From Heloderma charlesbogerti (Eukaryota; Chordata; Lepidosauria; Squamata; Helodermatidae), in NCBI GenBank assembly GCA_026122225.1, contig JANEZZ010002887.1, forward strand, positions 186,001-250,000: a stretch of 64,000 bases of DNA, in the 5' to 3' direction. Positions within the stretch are counted from its first letter, which is position 1, and every line of letters starts with the position of its first letter. Made by a program: the position numbers and the translations under genes. This document shows, in pieces, positions 46,396 to 60,600 of this stretch. The notes beneath the pieces are model-generated. The model saw only the letters and a program-made list of their open reading frames with translations, searched no databases and was not told the DNA's origin.

Positions 46396-46538
46396 TTAAA
46401 CTTGAATTTGGCTTATGTTAAGCTGGTTAGCATGGTGCTGCTGAAAGTTCTCTACATCTTCAATGGTCTCAGGCAAAGTTCTTCCCTTGGTCTCGGGCAG
46501 AAGTAGCACTGATACAGCAGCAATTAAACCAACTGTAG
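46396..46538 (-). CDS. SLC22A1: SLC22A1-like last exon (exon 10, reads to stop)
   Basis: 143 coding bases on the minus strand. Encodes [31 protein letters not shown], then a short tail ending NISQIQV and TAA. Acceptor ATCGGCAG. In SLC22A2 the matching exon stops after 100 bases and splices to exon 11; here no GT is present at that point and the frame simply continues. The tail keeps a faint likeness to the usual IYL.VQ ending. Confidence 0.85.
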
Positions 46539-49500
46539 CTGCCGATGAAATGCACAAAAGACAAAAGTTAGAACCCAACATATTACATGCCACTTTTTAA
46601 AACACACACACGCACTCTAAATCAGCCTTCCCCAACCTGGTGCCCTCTGGATGTGTTGAACTATAATTCTCATCATCCGCAGCCCACACGGCCATTGGTG
46701 CTGGCACACCACTGAACGCTGCCTGCCATTAGTGCTGTCCTTTGGATTGGATGCTAAACTAGCATTAGCACAGAGTTCATCAGCTTCAGCATTTGCATGC
46801 CCTCCTAGGCAGAAATGGCAGTGCCACTATTATCCATGCTCTTTTAACACCCAGGTTAGATTACTGCTCTGTGTTACATGTGGGGCGTCTGTGAAGACTG
46901 TTCAGAAATTTTGAATTTGGAACATGGCAGCTAGATTCCCAACTGGCATATGCCAGCCTTGACATATTTCATCCATCTTAATATATGTAGCTTCATTACT
47001 TACCAGCAAGTTTCTGGGCATCATTCAAGGTGCTGGTTTTTAGCTTTACAGCCCTAACCAGCTTATGACCTGGGTACTAGTTCTTGCTTTTGAACATGCC
47101 CAAAATTTAAAATTTCCTTCAGATGCCCTCCTCTCTGGATGACCGTGTCTTCAAAAGGCTAGGCAAATGGCAAACTTTGCAGCGGCGGCACCCTGTTTGT
47201 TGTAATCCTCCCGGTCAGATGTATAAGGCACTAATACTATTATCTTTTAGCTTTCAGATTAAGACTCTCTCTGGTGTGTGTAATTCTCCAAGGCCTTTAG
47301 TGGATTATTTCTGCTGCTTTTATCTGGTTTTTTAAAAACTGTTTTAATCTATTGAGGCTGCTGCTTATGTTGATCTTATTTGCATATCTTAATTGTTTCA
47401 ACTGATGAATTTTCATTGCAAGCCACTTTAGATATTTTTAAGCTAGAAAGGTGGCGTGTAACTATTTTAAATAAAATAAAATAAAATAAATAATTTCAGC
47501 TGTAGTCCTCTGGTCCCTGGGAAGGTGTCCCACCAGGGGCCATAGGATTCATTGGATCCTATGGCCCCTGCCGAATAGGAGCTTCCACAGCTGTTCCTTT
47601 CTGATGCTGTGGAGTGGTAAAAGGATGTGTGGCGGGGGCAGGAGATCCACAGCTCTCCTGCCCCCAGACATGATCCCAAACTGGCTGATAATCTACACCA
47701 GCCGTAGGGCTGATCATTGGTAGATCATTGGTTTCAATGGGAGGGAATTTGTTAAAAACAAAAAGAAGGGGGGAAATAGCCCTGGAGAGGAGAGAGAAAG
47801 CAGAAATGCAACTCCCCCTGCTCTTCTGCCCTGCTGAGCTAATGCTGGCAGAGCTTTAGACTGATGAGAGGCTTCGACGTCAGCACTCGCTGCAATAGTA
47901 GGTGAGATCGCCCTGTTCAGCATCAATACCATCCAGCAACCCATAGTAGAATATTACTTACTAAACACTATAAGAGGTAGCTGGTCCCAGACCTCTGCCA
48001 GCCTATAAACAATAAATGGGGATATTATTCCACCCAAGTCACACAAGGTGGAACAGACCATCACACCAAGGTTTCTGGTTAAAAAGAAGGAAGGTATAGG
48101 GAGACATTAAAAAATGGTTAATTTAGACGGCAAATCTTGCAAACAGTTTGTAACAACTTCTCAGTATCAACGTCAGTGACAACTTCTCCCTAACATACTC
48201 TCACCATTTTTCAGACCGGCTAGGAGAAGTAGTCTTTCCACGCTTACCACTCATTTACAGGTAGACAGGAGAAGAGGAGTGGAGGAAATAAACATCTCCC
48301 CTAACCTTTAATCTTACGTGGTGCAACCAGCCCTCCATGCAAAGACAGGGTTGTTTCTGGATAAATTTCCACCATTCTGAGCATGGGGAGTGCCAGATGC
48401 CCTCATGCAGTGAGACGTCCAAGGCTTCCAGCACGACACGTTTCCATTCCTTTTGAGTAAGAGCCCAGGACTTTGGTGGTGTCTTTATAACAGGCATGGA
48501 CACTTGTGGTCCTCCAGATGTTGAGGCCTACAACTCCCATCAGCCCTAGTCAGCATAGTTAATGGTGAGAGACCATGGGAGTTGTGGCCCTCCAGATGTT
48601 TTGGCCTACAAGTGGCCCACTACTGCTTTGTGATATCTGTTTTAAATGTACAATAGCAGAGTATGGTGGAAGCAAAGAGGCTGCAGGCAGCACAGCCATT
48701 GATGTTGCCTGAGAGCCTTCGGTGCAACCACATGGACCCCCACAGTCTCCCCTCAACTTGTTTCCGGTCCAATGTACTCCAGCTAAAATTCTCTGCCCTT
48801 CCTGACTCTGTTTCCCAGTTCAGAACTGCTACTGCCTAGAGGCTTTCTACTTTCTATCATTCTCCTTTTTCTGATGAGTATCACATTCCCAAGCCTGGAG
48901 AGAGAGAGAGAGAGAGAACACACAGGATATTAAGGACCATTAACACCCTCTCCTTATACCACAAATCTCTCATCATATTTGTCAGAAACATGAGTATTTG
49001 AGACAGCCAAACCCCAAACAATGCACATTGGGAGGGTTGTTTTTTTTTAACTCTAGTGATAGGAAATCTGGTAAAAATGTTGTAGAATCCCAGTAACTGG
49101 GAAGACGAACCATTGTAATATGGTGAATTATTTGTGTCAGCCTTCTGCAACCCGGTACCCTCAAGATGTGTGGGACTACAAATACTGTCATCCTCATCCA
49201 ATGGCCAGATTTGATGGGAGGTATAGACCAAAACATCTGGAGGGCATTATATTGGGGGAAATTATGTGATTTTCAGCAAGTTAACATTTGGGGAGTTCAC
49301 TTCTGCTGTATCTGAACTGGAATACATTTTCAATTTTGTCACTCAAAATTCTGTTGCACTGGGAAAAATCATACGAACCCCCACCCTTAAACTGTGTACT
49401 CTTCATAGCTTAGATAAACAAGTACATTACTTCACCAAAGAAAACTGAAATCCTACACAACACACTTACCTGGAAGAAAGTCTCACTGAACTCAGTGGGA

Positions 49501-52500
49501 CATACATCTGAGTAGACATGCATAGGATTATGCTGTAAACAACCAAACTACTTCTGGTGTAAAAAGTGAAAGTTGATAAACAAGCATTGAGAGAATAAAC
49601 AAATGTTTAACTAGTAACAAGCAGAAGCATATCATTCCATCAAAGAAGGCCGTTATACTCCCTTTTTAAATGCACATTTTACATGTATCATTTTCTAAAG
49701 TAAAACATCTTCCCCAAGAAGGGCTGAAATTTGCTTTTTTTTAAATGACTTTTTCAGATGAAGTGACTCAGGAGTACTAAGACACTTTCCAACAACTCTC
49801 CCCTCCACAGTTTGATGCCTCTTTTCCTGTTTGCAATTTCCATTACTTACCTCCTGGATTAATTGTAAGTCTGTGACCCAGGAGCATTTCTAATGAACTG
49901 CTCTTTGTATAGCTTTTTGAATGCACTTGTATCTCAGCTATTATCAATATGATTATTATTATCAGTTGACAGCCTAAATGGAAAGGGCAAGTCAACAGAA
50001 TGACTTCCCTCGAAATCAACCAGATGCTTTTAGTACTAAATGGGCAATTAATGGGGAGCAGGTCCTTTCCAAGCAGCTCGTTGCTCCGTGGGGGCTGGGG
50101 GGAGAATGAATATAATTTCCATCTCCCTGAATTGGCAATGTTACACCTGTAAATCTGTGATAACTGAATTGTGTAATCATAGATATAAACATTAAGCAAC
50201 TTCAAAAGTCACCTTCCCTTTAAAGATAAGGGCACGGTGGGCACCTACCTGAGAAATGTTGGGTACAATTCAGCATTGACAAAGCAAACCATTTCAAAAG
50301 CCATTGTGATTCCCAATCTGCCCAGGCAAGCTGCAGTAACCTTTAGCCACTGCATATCTGGAAAGTAAACAATAATACAAAATTTCCCAAATAGCTGATT
50401 GCAGAAAAATTATTGATACTGGTGACATAATGAGTTATAGTTTTTCAGGGAACTGGGGGTAAATACATTTCCCACTTCTGAGCAGTAGGGAGCCCCAAGG
50501 ACAGCATTAACATTTTGATGGTACAGTATTTTATTTTGATTGGATGAGAGTACATTGGAGACTTGTGGCATCTTGGTAACATTGGCTTTACTTACAAATA
50601 TATAAGCAGAACATATTGGAAGCAAATAGGCACTCTCAAGATGCTACATGTCCCATCAATTCACAGCTCCAAAAATGCATTCTGTCTGTCAAATGCTTTT
50701 AGCAGTTTTTAGACTCAGATGGTGCTCTCATTCCAAAGGCTGGAGAGCCAGTGTCAGCCATCAAGACACCATCTCCTGTCAATGAGCCCAATCTATGAAA
50801 CATCAGCTGAACATCCTGAACTATTAGCAAGCAAACCACTTTACAACAGGTCAGCAGCCATTACGGATACATAGATCAGTCTATTTCTGGTCAGTGTCAC
50901 TTTCTCATGTGTTCAACTTCATTCATATATTCGCCCCTTCCAACTCACTTCCAAATTAATCTATGATTTAGAAGAAAAAAAGCACTCAATTTTGCATTTA
51001 AATACATATTTTCAACATATTTTCTCACAAAATAAGTATTTTGAAATGCATTTTGATTCTTTTTTGAGCTGAGAACTGCAAAATCCAAAGGATAATCACA
51101 TTCTGATCTGCATGTTAGTCCAGGAGGTGTTGCTCAGGTCAGTTGGTATCTGAATTCACAACAATCAAATCCCTCAAGCATATCAAGCACCTATAACCAT
51201 TACTGCCCATAATGCACACACAACTGTCTATTATCAAACAAGTTTGCATATTGTTTGTTGTGCTTGCCTGGTGGTGAAACCTTTTGGCTTGTACATTATG
51301 GCACGTCAAGTGATTTCTACCCTCCCGTGCATTATAGCAGAAGATCTCGGGTGCACGTTTTGGATCATAATCTGTTTTACTGTATCTGCTGTGCAAAAGC
51401 CAAGAACTATGCCCCAGGACCCTCTGCAAGGCTGCAGGGAATCCAAGAGCACACTTCTTAGAACGTGCATGACAACTGCCAGCGTGTACCCCGAAATGTG
51501 AGAGCTCTACCACAGCATCCTTTATGGCACTGTAAGAAATCCCAAGGCACTTTCTGAATCACAAGTGCATCCACTTCCATTGGCCAGTTAGTATCAGCTT
51601 AAATGTAGTACCCCAAGTGACTGCTTGGAATGGACAGATGTATCCTAAAGCAGAGGGAGAATGGGAGAGAGACAGAACTTAAGGAGGTCTCCTCCATTCT
51701 ACTGCAGAAATGATGTATGCAGCTGCCATTCTGCAGATAAGGAATCTTCATCTTGAAGTGTTTCTCCTCGACTGCCCTGGATCAGGGTAATTAAAATGTA
51801 TATCAGAGGTGGGGAACCTCTGGCCTGTAGAGGTTCCCAATCTGGACCCGGAGGCTTGAGCTCCCTCTGTGGGCCCCACCCAGTCCCCTCCCCAAGCCCT
51901 ATTCCCTGGCCTGGAGGCTACCAGGGGCTTGGGGAGGAGTTGAGCAGGGGAATCCCCTTGTTATCTCCAGTCACAGTTAAGAGATAACATGGGGATTTCC
52001 TTTACTTCCTTGGGAGGGGAAGTGGTGCACTAAGTGCTTCTCCCGTCATCCCCAGTGGGGAAAGGTGCTTCCCCTGCCCAGGTGGCAGATGGAGAAAGCT
52101 GCTTTTCCCAACTCCAGCCAAGTCCCTTTTCCATTCTTAGAGAGCCACAGAGAAGGCAAAATGGCCAGGGGGCGGGTATATGATGGCAGTGGGCATGGCC
52201 ATGGCCGCTGATGTTATCCAGTCTGCAGAGAGCCTCAAACTATTTCCATGCCCTAATGTACATTAATGGAAACTATTAGGGTTGCCACCTATGCATCGCT
52301 GAAGAAGAGGAAATGCATCACCAAAAGGAGCTGCCCCTTTTCAGCATGCAACTCCTTTGCCGAGGGAACTGCACTGGCTGCCTAACCACTACTGGGCCAG
52401 GTTTGAGGTTTTGGTACTAGTATATAAAGCCCTAAACAACTTGGGGCCAGGATACCTGAGAGAGAGCCTTCTCCCTTATCAACCTGCCTGGTCACTGAGG

Positions 52501-54592
52501 TCACCAGAATGCTCCTGGTGGTTCCACTGAAGTCCACCTGGAGAAGAGCCTCAGTGTGGTGGCCCCCTTCCTGTAGAACTCCCTGCTTCTGGAGATCAGG
52601 CAGGCGCCAATACTGTGTTGTTTCCAGCACCTCTTGAAAACAGCTCTATTCCAGGAAGCCTTCCTTGACTGACCAGCCATCGTTTTCATTGGTACTCTGT
52701 TTTTAAAAATAATAATTTCAATATGGTGTTTTATTTCTTTTATCTTTTTATCGTTGCATCTTTTATTGTTTACCGCTTCAGAATCTGTTTAGATATGAAG
52801 TGGTATATAAATGCTGTGATTCCTGCATTGAGCAGGGGGTTGGACTCGATGGTCTTGTAGGCCCTTTCCAACCCTACAATTCTATTATTCTAGGACATAG
52901 ATTTACATATATAATTTATATATATGGAAGCACATATAGAAATAATTACTACTGTTTAGATAGAAATACAATACATCTCACAGCATGAGGGGAATGCTGT
53001 GACCAGGTGACTCGTGTGCCTGCTCAGTCTGCTGTCCTGGTGCCTTTGCTGGCTCCAGGCTTTTGAGGGCCCTTGGCCAATGCATCCTCAGTGGGCCCTG
53101 TATTGGCCCCAGGCCTGTAGTTTTAGAGGGGCTTAGAGATCCATAATGCTCTCTGACTTTAGTCCATTGGCTGCAGTTTTCCTGCTTGAGGGCCTCTTGG
53201 CTGGTAAGATGAGTCAAAGGTCAATATCGCCACCTCAGCACATTCCATGCTAACAAGCGCTGGTCTTATCAGGGCCTAGGATGCGCTTGAGAAGGGAGGC
53301 TATGTTCGTGCTGAGCTACAGGTGTCCGTGCTGGGAAAGTTCTGATTGTTTTCCTTCTGAACAAGCACTGTTAGGCTATGCTGGGAAAGCTGCAGATGAA
53401 CAGTAATTAACGCTTGCTGCTGTCATGCTGCCTCACTGCTGACATGTAAGACCCATTGTACCCCTTGGCTCTGGGTTCAGAGAAGCTGTCTGATCCAACC
53501 TTTGGGTATGCCTGTGTGCTGTAAGTACTCAGTAAAGTCTCCTTGTAAGCAAACCTGGATCTGGCTTATAATTATCTCGGCACCTCCAAACCTTAGCAGC
53601 CCACGGCCGGGGCATATGGCCCCCTCCCTCCGTGAGTCTGCCTTCTCACTGCCATTGTCACCAGCTGGTCTTGCTCCTTATCCTCTTTGTCATCATTACT
53701 ACCACTTGCTTGCTTGACAGGCAGAGAGCCAGTGAGCAAGGAGGCAGGGGCCTCTCCTGCTCCTCCATCTCACCACCACTGTTGTCTGGACCAGAGTGAG
53801 AGGCAGACAAACAAGCAGGTTGCAACAGGGAGGGGAAGGAGGAGCAAGTCCAGGGGGCTGTTGTCAGTGGGCCCCTGCTGGGGTGTCAACCCTCAGCAGG
53901 TGTCCAATCAGGCCTACCCTTGATGGCAGCCCTGCCTGGTGCTAACTATTATGGGCAACTTCAACCCCTCCCCCTTCTTATGGTTCTTTATCTTTACAAC
54001 AGACTTGGAGCAGACAGCCTTTCAAATAGGAGATTGTCCTCTGACAGCCCTTCACATAGAGAACTGTCCTCTGTAAAGTAGGACGTATGGCCACCTGATC
54101 AACTTGCCTTCTGGGGTGAAAGCTGCAACAAGGCAAGCAATTCCTCCTAGCAGATTTGCTGCGGCCCAGGGATAGCGTCGGCCCACTCGCTCTATTGTCA
54201 GTATGAGGATGATGGCTGCTGGAAATTCAACAAGGCCAGAGTAGAAAAAATCCAGGTAAACATTGCCTGCAGAAATTCCTAGGTACATGATGAGTCCTTG
54301 GTACATTACAGCACTTGTGAACCTAGAAAAACGACTGTGGTTAATTGTGAAAAGATTTGTCAGCCTGAAAGAACACTAACCATTTTTCCCAAGAAATTCC
54401 TGCTCAAAATATGTCACTTCAGTTCCAAATTGTATTAGCAACCTGTCAAGTAGTAGATACATGATAATGTTTTGTTTAGAGTAAGTTTTCTCCCTTGTAA
54501 TGTTTCTGAGTGCGTCTTTATTCTTTTTGGTGCCGACAAAAAGTAAGGAGCATCTTTCCTGTGTTATTTTTATAGGGACCACTTCATATAAA

Positions 54593-54631
<39 letters not shown>

Positions 54632-57600
54632 TGACACACGCTGTTTCTTTTCTTGATCCAGGAATGTTGTGTCACACAGAGATGACCAGCATGTGGGTAG
54701 ATTCAGAGAAGTGACTGAACAATGTGGGATTGATGGGAGAGGGTTAGGGAGGGGAATTGATAGGAGAGGGACAAGTATTTTAGGATACTTCAGGGGGCTT
54801 TAGTGGCACAACCCCAAGGCCTCCACCAGGGCCAGCCCTCCCATGAAGCGGGGTGAAGCCCTCACCACAGATGAATAACGTACAGTATGCCTATGTACAC
54901 CAGCTGCTAGGGAACATGGGCAGGGGGCTGCTGATGCACTTGTGTCCTGCTTGTGGGTTCCCAGTCAACAGCTGGTTGGCCACTGTCTAATCCAGCAGGG
55001 TTCTTCTTATGTTCTTACCAGGAGCTGTCCCCTGCAGCTGCCACCACACAGGTGCTGCCAGGTGGGTGGGTGTTCCAGAGAGCCCCAGTGGCCACTCTCT
55101 CACTGTGGCATTGCCACAGCAGGAGAGCAGAGCCAATGGGGCTCTCTGGAGCTGCTGCCTGGCCCAGTGGGACAACAGCGGATGCTCCGGAGAACCCTGA
55201 TGGGCCTGTTCTCCTGCTGCAGCAAATGCCAAAGGAGGAGAGAAAGCAGCAGAGGTCTCCAGAGCAGCCACCCACCCTCTGGTCTCTCTGAAGGGCTGCA
55301 TTGGCCGTAAAAAGCCGGTGTTGTGGCTCAGACTGGCCCAAATACGTGGCTCTGAGGGGTCCTGCCTTAAAGCCAGGCATTGTGGGAGGGGGTGTCCTTG
55401 GAGACTGCCTGTATCACACCTGATCTCCAGGGAACCCTCTCCCACAATGCCTGGTGCTGAGGAAGGACCCGCCAGAGGTAGGCCTTTGGGCCTTGCCATC
55501 TCTCTGCAGTGGAAACAGCAGCATCAATCATAGCAATCGGGAGGTAGGTGGGAGATGTGGGGTTGCGGAGTGAGGGGAGATGCACGATGTGGTGAGGGGG
55601 AGGGGAGACATCATGTGTGGCATGTAGGGGGGGCTGGGGGAGACACATGGCAGGATGGTGGTGGGGTGAGGCGGGGTCTGGTTGAGGAGGCACCGCAGGG
55701 ACGCGTGTGTGCTCTTCCACCTCAGGTGCAGGAGAGATTGCACCAGCCCAGCTCCTTTGCCTCAAGATCAACGAGTGCACTTTGTAAAATCCAAAGAATT
55801 GGGTTAAATAGGGGGACATTTTGAGAGATAAGTGCACCACATGCTTGGTAGTATAAAATAGATCACTTATCCCGAGACAGAATAGTCTGATATGAAGGTT
55901 GTACACATGGCAGGGAATTAATGAGACTGAAATAAAGGCCTCTTACCAGTTATACATCAAAATAAATGTGTATTTTCTCATCTGTGATGTCCTCACAAGA
56001 TCCATCAGTGAAGGGATTTGTTTTGGATCCTCTTTATTTTCTTCTTCAAGGTCAATATTCTATAAGACAATTGTTGCAAAATTAATCAAGAGCAAAGGAC
56101 ATGGGTTATTTTACAGTATGGTAAGCGGATGTGAATTTGACATTTACTCAAATATATTTTGGCTCAATAAATTCTACCAGCAGCATTTGCTCCCACTGTT
56201 CCTGGGATCAATGTCTCCAATTATCATCATTTTTGTCCCTCTCTCCTGCCCGTGCACAAGGAACTCTGGGAGTGGTAGTTCCCAAGAAAACATGTCCGAT
56301 AGGGAAGAACAAATCTCTCACTCATACAACAAGTCCTGGTTTAACTGTAGAAGCACACGTTCTTTGTACTAGGTGAAGGGCCTGAGCCAGCAATTCACTG
56401 CTCAGAATGTGTCATTCCTCATCATCACCTTCTTGCCAGGACAACTGTGGAACCTGAGGAGACCTCAGAAGAGGAAGAGGATCCTGTTGCTGATCCTAGT
56501 AGTTGTGAGAGAGGAGAAGTCAAAGAATGCTGATAGCCTTTCTGAGTCCACCACCACAGGCACTGGCCCACCTGAGGAGGCTATGGCACAGAAGGAACCT
56601 AAGCACTTGGACTGAACCAGTTCCCCTGCTTCAGGGCCACCAGGTTTACCCCAGGAACCCAGGAACAAAGGCGCCAGTGGGTCTGCACAGACGCTTAGAG
56701 CCACAGAGTGGTTGCCTGGCAGCATGTCAGCTATCTTTGAGCCCTGCTCATGAGGAGGAAGCATGCTGTGGACTGGGGCCCTAATGACAAGCCAGGAAGA
56801 GATGGGGCATCAGCATTCCCCATGAAGCTGTCCAGTTGGAGCCTGGTCCTTGCTGAAGCAACACCTTAACCACCGTGATCTCTGCTGGACAGCTCGTCTG
56901 CGACCCTGATCTTCCCGGTCCTTGAACTACACAGCTATTCCTGGTAAGGTTGGGAGCTGACTTTCATAGCAGAGATGGCAGAATGAGGACAGAATGTTGC
57001 TTGTTCTGCTCTGCTTCTGATTGGCTCCAGCGAATCTCACAAGAGCTGTGCAATAGATATATCGATAAAGGAAATAAGTTTCCATACATATCCTCAACAA
57101 TGATCTACAATGCAGCTTCATTTCCCTCCCCCTCATGGTAATGAGGTTGCGGCCTGGGCCAGCCCCCACCTGGGTGTCGAGGTCTCAGTAAAGTGTACCA
57201 TTCCCCTACTCCATATTTTGGCCCTGCTGAAGTGGAGCCAAACGGCGCCACACACATGATAGGATCGACACTTTAAAAGGTCTTGCTGCACCATTTAGAA
57301 ATCAGTTCCTGCACCCAAAGCAGATTTCCTCCCGCTGGAGTATGGTACAGTTGGCTCTTCCCAGGGGAATTAATCAATTTCCCTGGGTGATCACTAATTG
57401 GACTGTGCATGCCTGCGTGCAGGGGACCACTATCCATAACTCTGAGAGGCAGAAACTTGCATTTTATTTTAAGAGTCTTACGAATTCTAATTCTGTATCA
57501 GATATCAGATCCCACACAGAAGATAAATGTCACTGTCCATACTTGGTCAGTAAATAGCAGTGAAATCTGATACTGTTATAAAGCATGTTAGGTTCTGCTG

Positions 57601-60600
57601 TCAGATAGCCCACTATTACTACTAATTGCTGTCACTAGTAGTCATTATCCTTATGGAACTGACAGCATCCTAGGGAAGTGATTAATTTACACACATAATG
57701 CTTAAAATTCACCTCAAAATGGGCATGTAAGACATTCCCATTCATTTTAGCAATATCGCCCACAATTTTCATAGCTTTGCCATTCTGTCCTTGAGCGATC
57801 AGCCATCTGGGAGATTCTGGCAGACACCTACAAATAAATCAGATAGAGTCGGAATCATTGCAAAGTGTCACATTCCAGAAGAGCAACCCTGTTAGCCCAC
57901 TGCAGAAAGAAACATTTACAATAACAATTGAATCCATCCTAGGCCACTCTGCAGCTGCTTCAATTCTGGTCGCTGTTGTTATTGCTGTTGAGTGGGAGTG
58001 GCAGCAGTGTGCGTGCGTGTGTGTAATGGAGCCAGCTTTACACGGGTTGGCATAGCCCATAGTTTGAAACATCAAAGCCTTCAAGCCATGTTACACAGCT
58101 GTTAGAGTTGGACACATTGTGCCCAGCCTGCCTAAGTAAAGCCATGGCACTCCTAGGCACAGCCCCTGCCATGGGGCATCCCTATAGCCCCCTGGGTGCC
58201 CCACAGCAGGGGGAGGGGAAGCTGTATAATTCTACCCCTCAGACGACTCCCCTTGGCTTCTGTTTCTGCTTTAAAGCCGTGCACTAGTTAGGGATGTCTG
58301 CCACCTAGTAACAGAAGATGGCTGTGAAGAATTGCCCTGTATTTCTTCACAACCCTGTGAAGAAATACCCTGTTGATGGCATGTAATGTTTACTTAGTGT
58401 GGCCTCTGTGAGGCTACAGTGTATTTGAGTAGGCCTGAGATCTTGGTTTGTTACTGTCAAAGGTCAGTGTAGTAGCTGCTTAGTGATGCTCTGAAGCGGG
58501 GAGAGAGAGACAGAGACAATTGCTTTGAATATTGTTAGATGGGGCCTGGATCAGGTAAATTTAATTCTGATTGGCTGGGGATTCTACGCAGGTGGAGAAG
58601 AGCGGTTGGAAAATGTCACTTCAGGAGTTGACAGTTAAGATTAGTCTGTGGCGAGTGAGGGAGGAGGTCTGCTGGTTGGTGTGTGGTGTTTTAGAAGGAC
58701 TAAGAGAAAGCTGAGTAGCAAGTGAATAGCTAAGGCCTGAGAATTAAGCTATTCTTTCTCTGTCGGATAACCTTACGTGGCTGGTGAAGATCAAGTGTTG
58801 GGAGCCAGTGGTTGTGTTATGCCAGGAGGGTACCCTAATATCTTGCCAGGGGAAGGTTAAACAAACAGGCAGTAAAAACCTAGACAAACTGTCCAAGCAG
58901 CCAGAATTACCACAGGAGGAGCTTTGGTATCAAAGGAAGACTGTACCCAAGAGTTGGACCGGGTTGCAAGTGTATTTGGCTGGGGTGGAGGTTTAGGGAA
59001 TTTGGCATGAGGTGAAGAGTCATTGTTATTTATTATTTATTTATTACATTTATATCTCGCCATATTTCTTTTTTAAGAAACCCAAGGTGGCATACATAAT
59101 CTTCCTCTTCTCCATTTTATCCTCATAACAACAGTAGGTTGGGCTGAGAGTCTGTGACTGGCCCAAAGTCACCCAGTGAGCTTCCATGGCCAAGTGGGGA
59201 CTAGAACCCGGAGTCTAACACTCTAGCCACTACACCACTCTGGCATTAGAGGCTTGTAGCAGCAACAGTGTTTATTGAGTGCTTAAGAATGGTCACCAAG
59301 CAGTCTTTTGAAAACCCCAAAGTAAATATCAGTAATCCCGTATGTACAAAAAAATCCCTTTCATAAATTACTTCTTTAAAGTTGATTTTGTCTCTAGCGT
59401 TGGTACTCATCTCACACCCAAGTCTCTTATACCAGCTACTAGGAGGTTTTAAAGTATTCGGAGGGACCAATCCTATGGCCACTAGTCAGCAGTTAGACAG
59501 CCATAGGATATCTGGTCTTCCAGGAACTGACTTCGGAGCCCACACTCCAAGGTCAGTTCCTGGAGAACCGACCTCCCCACACTTCCACACAGAGAAGCCC
59601 CGTGCTCTGCACTCGCAAGAGGAGCATACAGCAGTCAAAATGGGGTGTTCTGGGGGGCGTTCTGGGGCAGGGAGGGCGAAAATGCCTGTATGACATATCC
59701 TATGTGTCGTACAGCAGCCTCCTCCCCCACTCTGCCTTCCCCCGGCTAGACAGTTGAAAGCAGCTGTCTAGCCGCAAATGCAGGGCAGGAGGAGCATGGA
59801 GGGAATGAACCCCTCCATGCTTCTCCTGCCCTGCACTGGATAGGCGGTCACCTCTGAGTTCGGAGGCAGCTGCCGATCTGCACAGGATTGTGCCCCAAGA
59901 GAACTGGTGGCAAGAGAAAAGGGAATAATAAAAAAAAAGAAATATAAGCATTTCTTATGAATTAGAAACCCCATAGGTGGGATTGCCCAGAGAAGGGGCA
60001 GTTTTGCCATACAGTAGGTGGTGGCAGTTTTGCGGAGAGGAGATCCCCTATAATGGCACTGTAGGACACATTTCAGTGAATTACAATTAATTAATGCATT
60101 AAAAAAAAACATAACCCCCAGCAAACACCCCTAGGGTCCCCTTGGTATGCATACCAAGTTTCAGACGTTTGGGCACTATGGTGCTGACAAGGCACACACG
60201 TGCACACGCATGCACATGCATACACGCATCTATCCATCCATCCATCCATCCATCCATCTATCAATTGATGGATTGATCAATCGATCTTTACCTATCTCAG
60301 GCTGCATCTTTACTGAACCATTGTGTGCTGCAAGTAATTCAAGGTGTGTGAGATCTATCCACAGAGACATAGCCCTATCACCTATCCCTACTGCTTGCTG
60401 CAGAATCCCTGTCCATCTGGCAGATGCCACCCAGCAGCATGACTGGAGAACGGAATTTCCCTTTATTGAAGCAGTGTATCCAAATTCCAAATGCAGTACG
60501 CTGAATGGCAGTGTGACGTTCCTCCTCCGAGGCTATACCTCGTTGAAACGGAAAAACTACTCAGGATGTCTGCCTCCACTTTGAGCAGTTGTCCTCACTG

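Noticed and set aside
54987..55906. Several overlapping frames of 110-180 residues around 55 kb
   Set aside because: Open on both strands in GC-rich repeat DNA, no motifs and no splice-supported structure.
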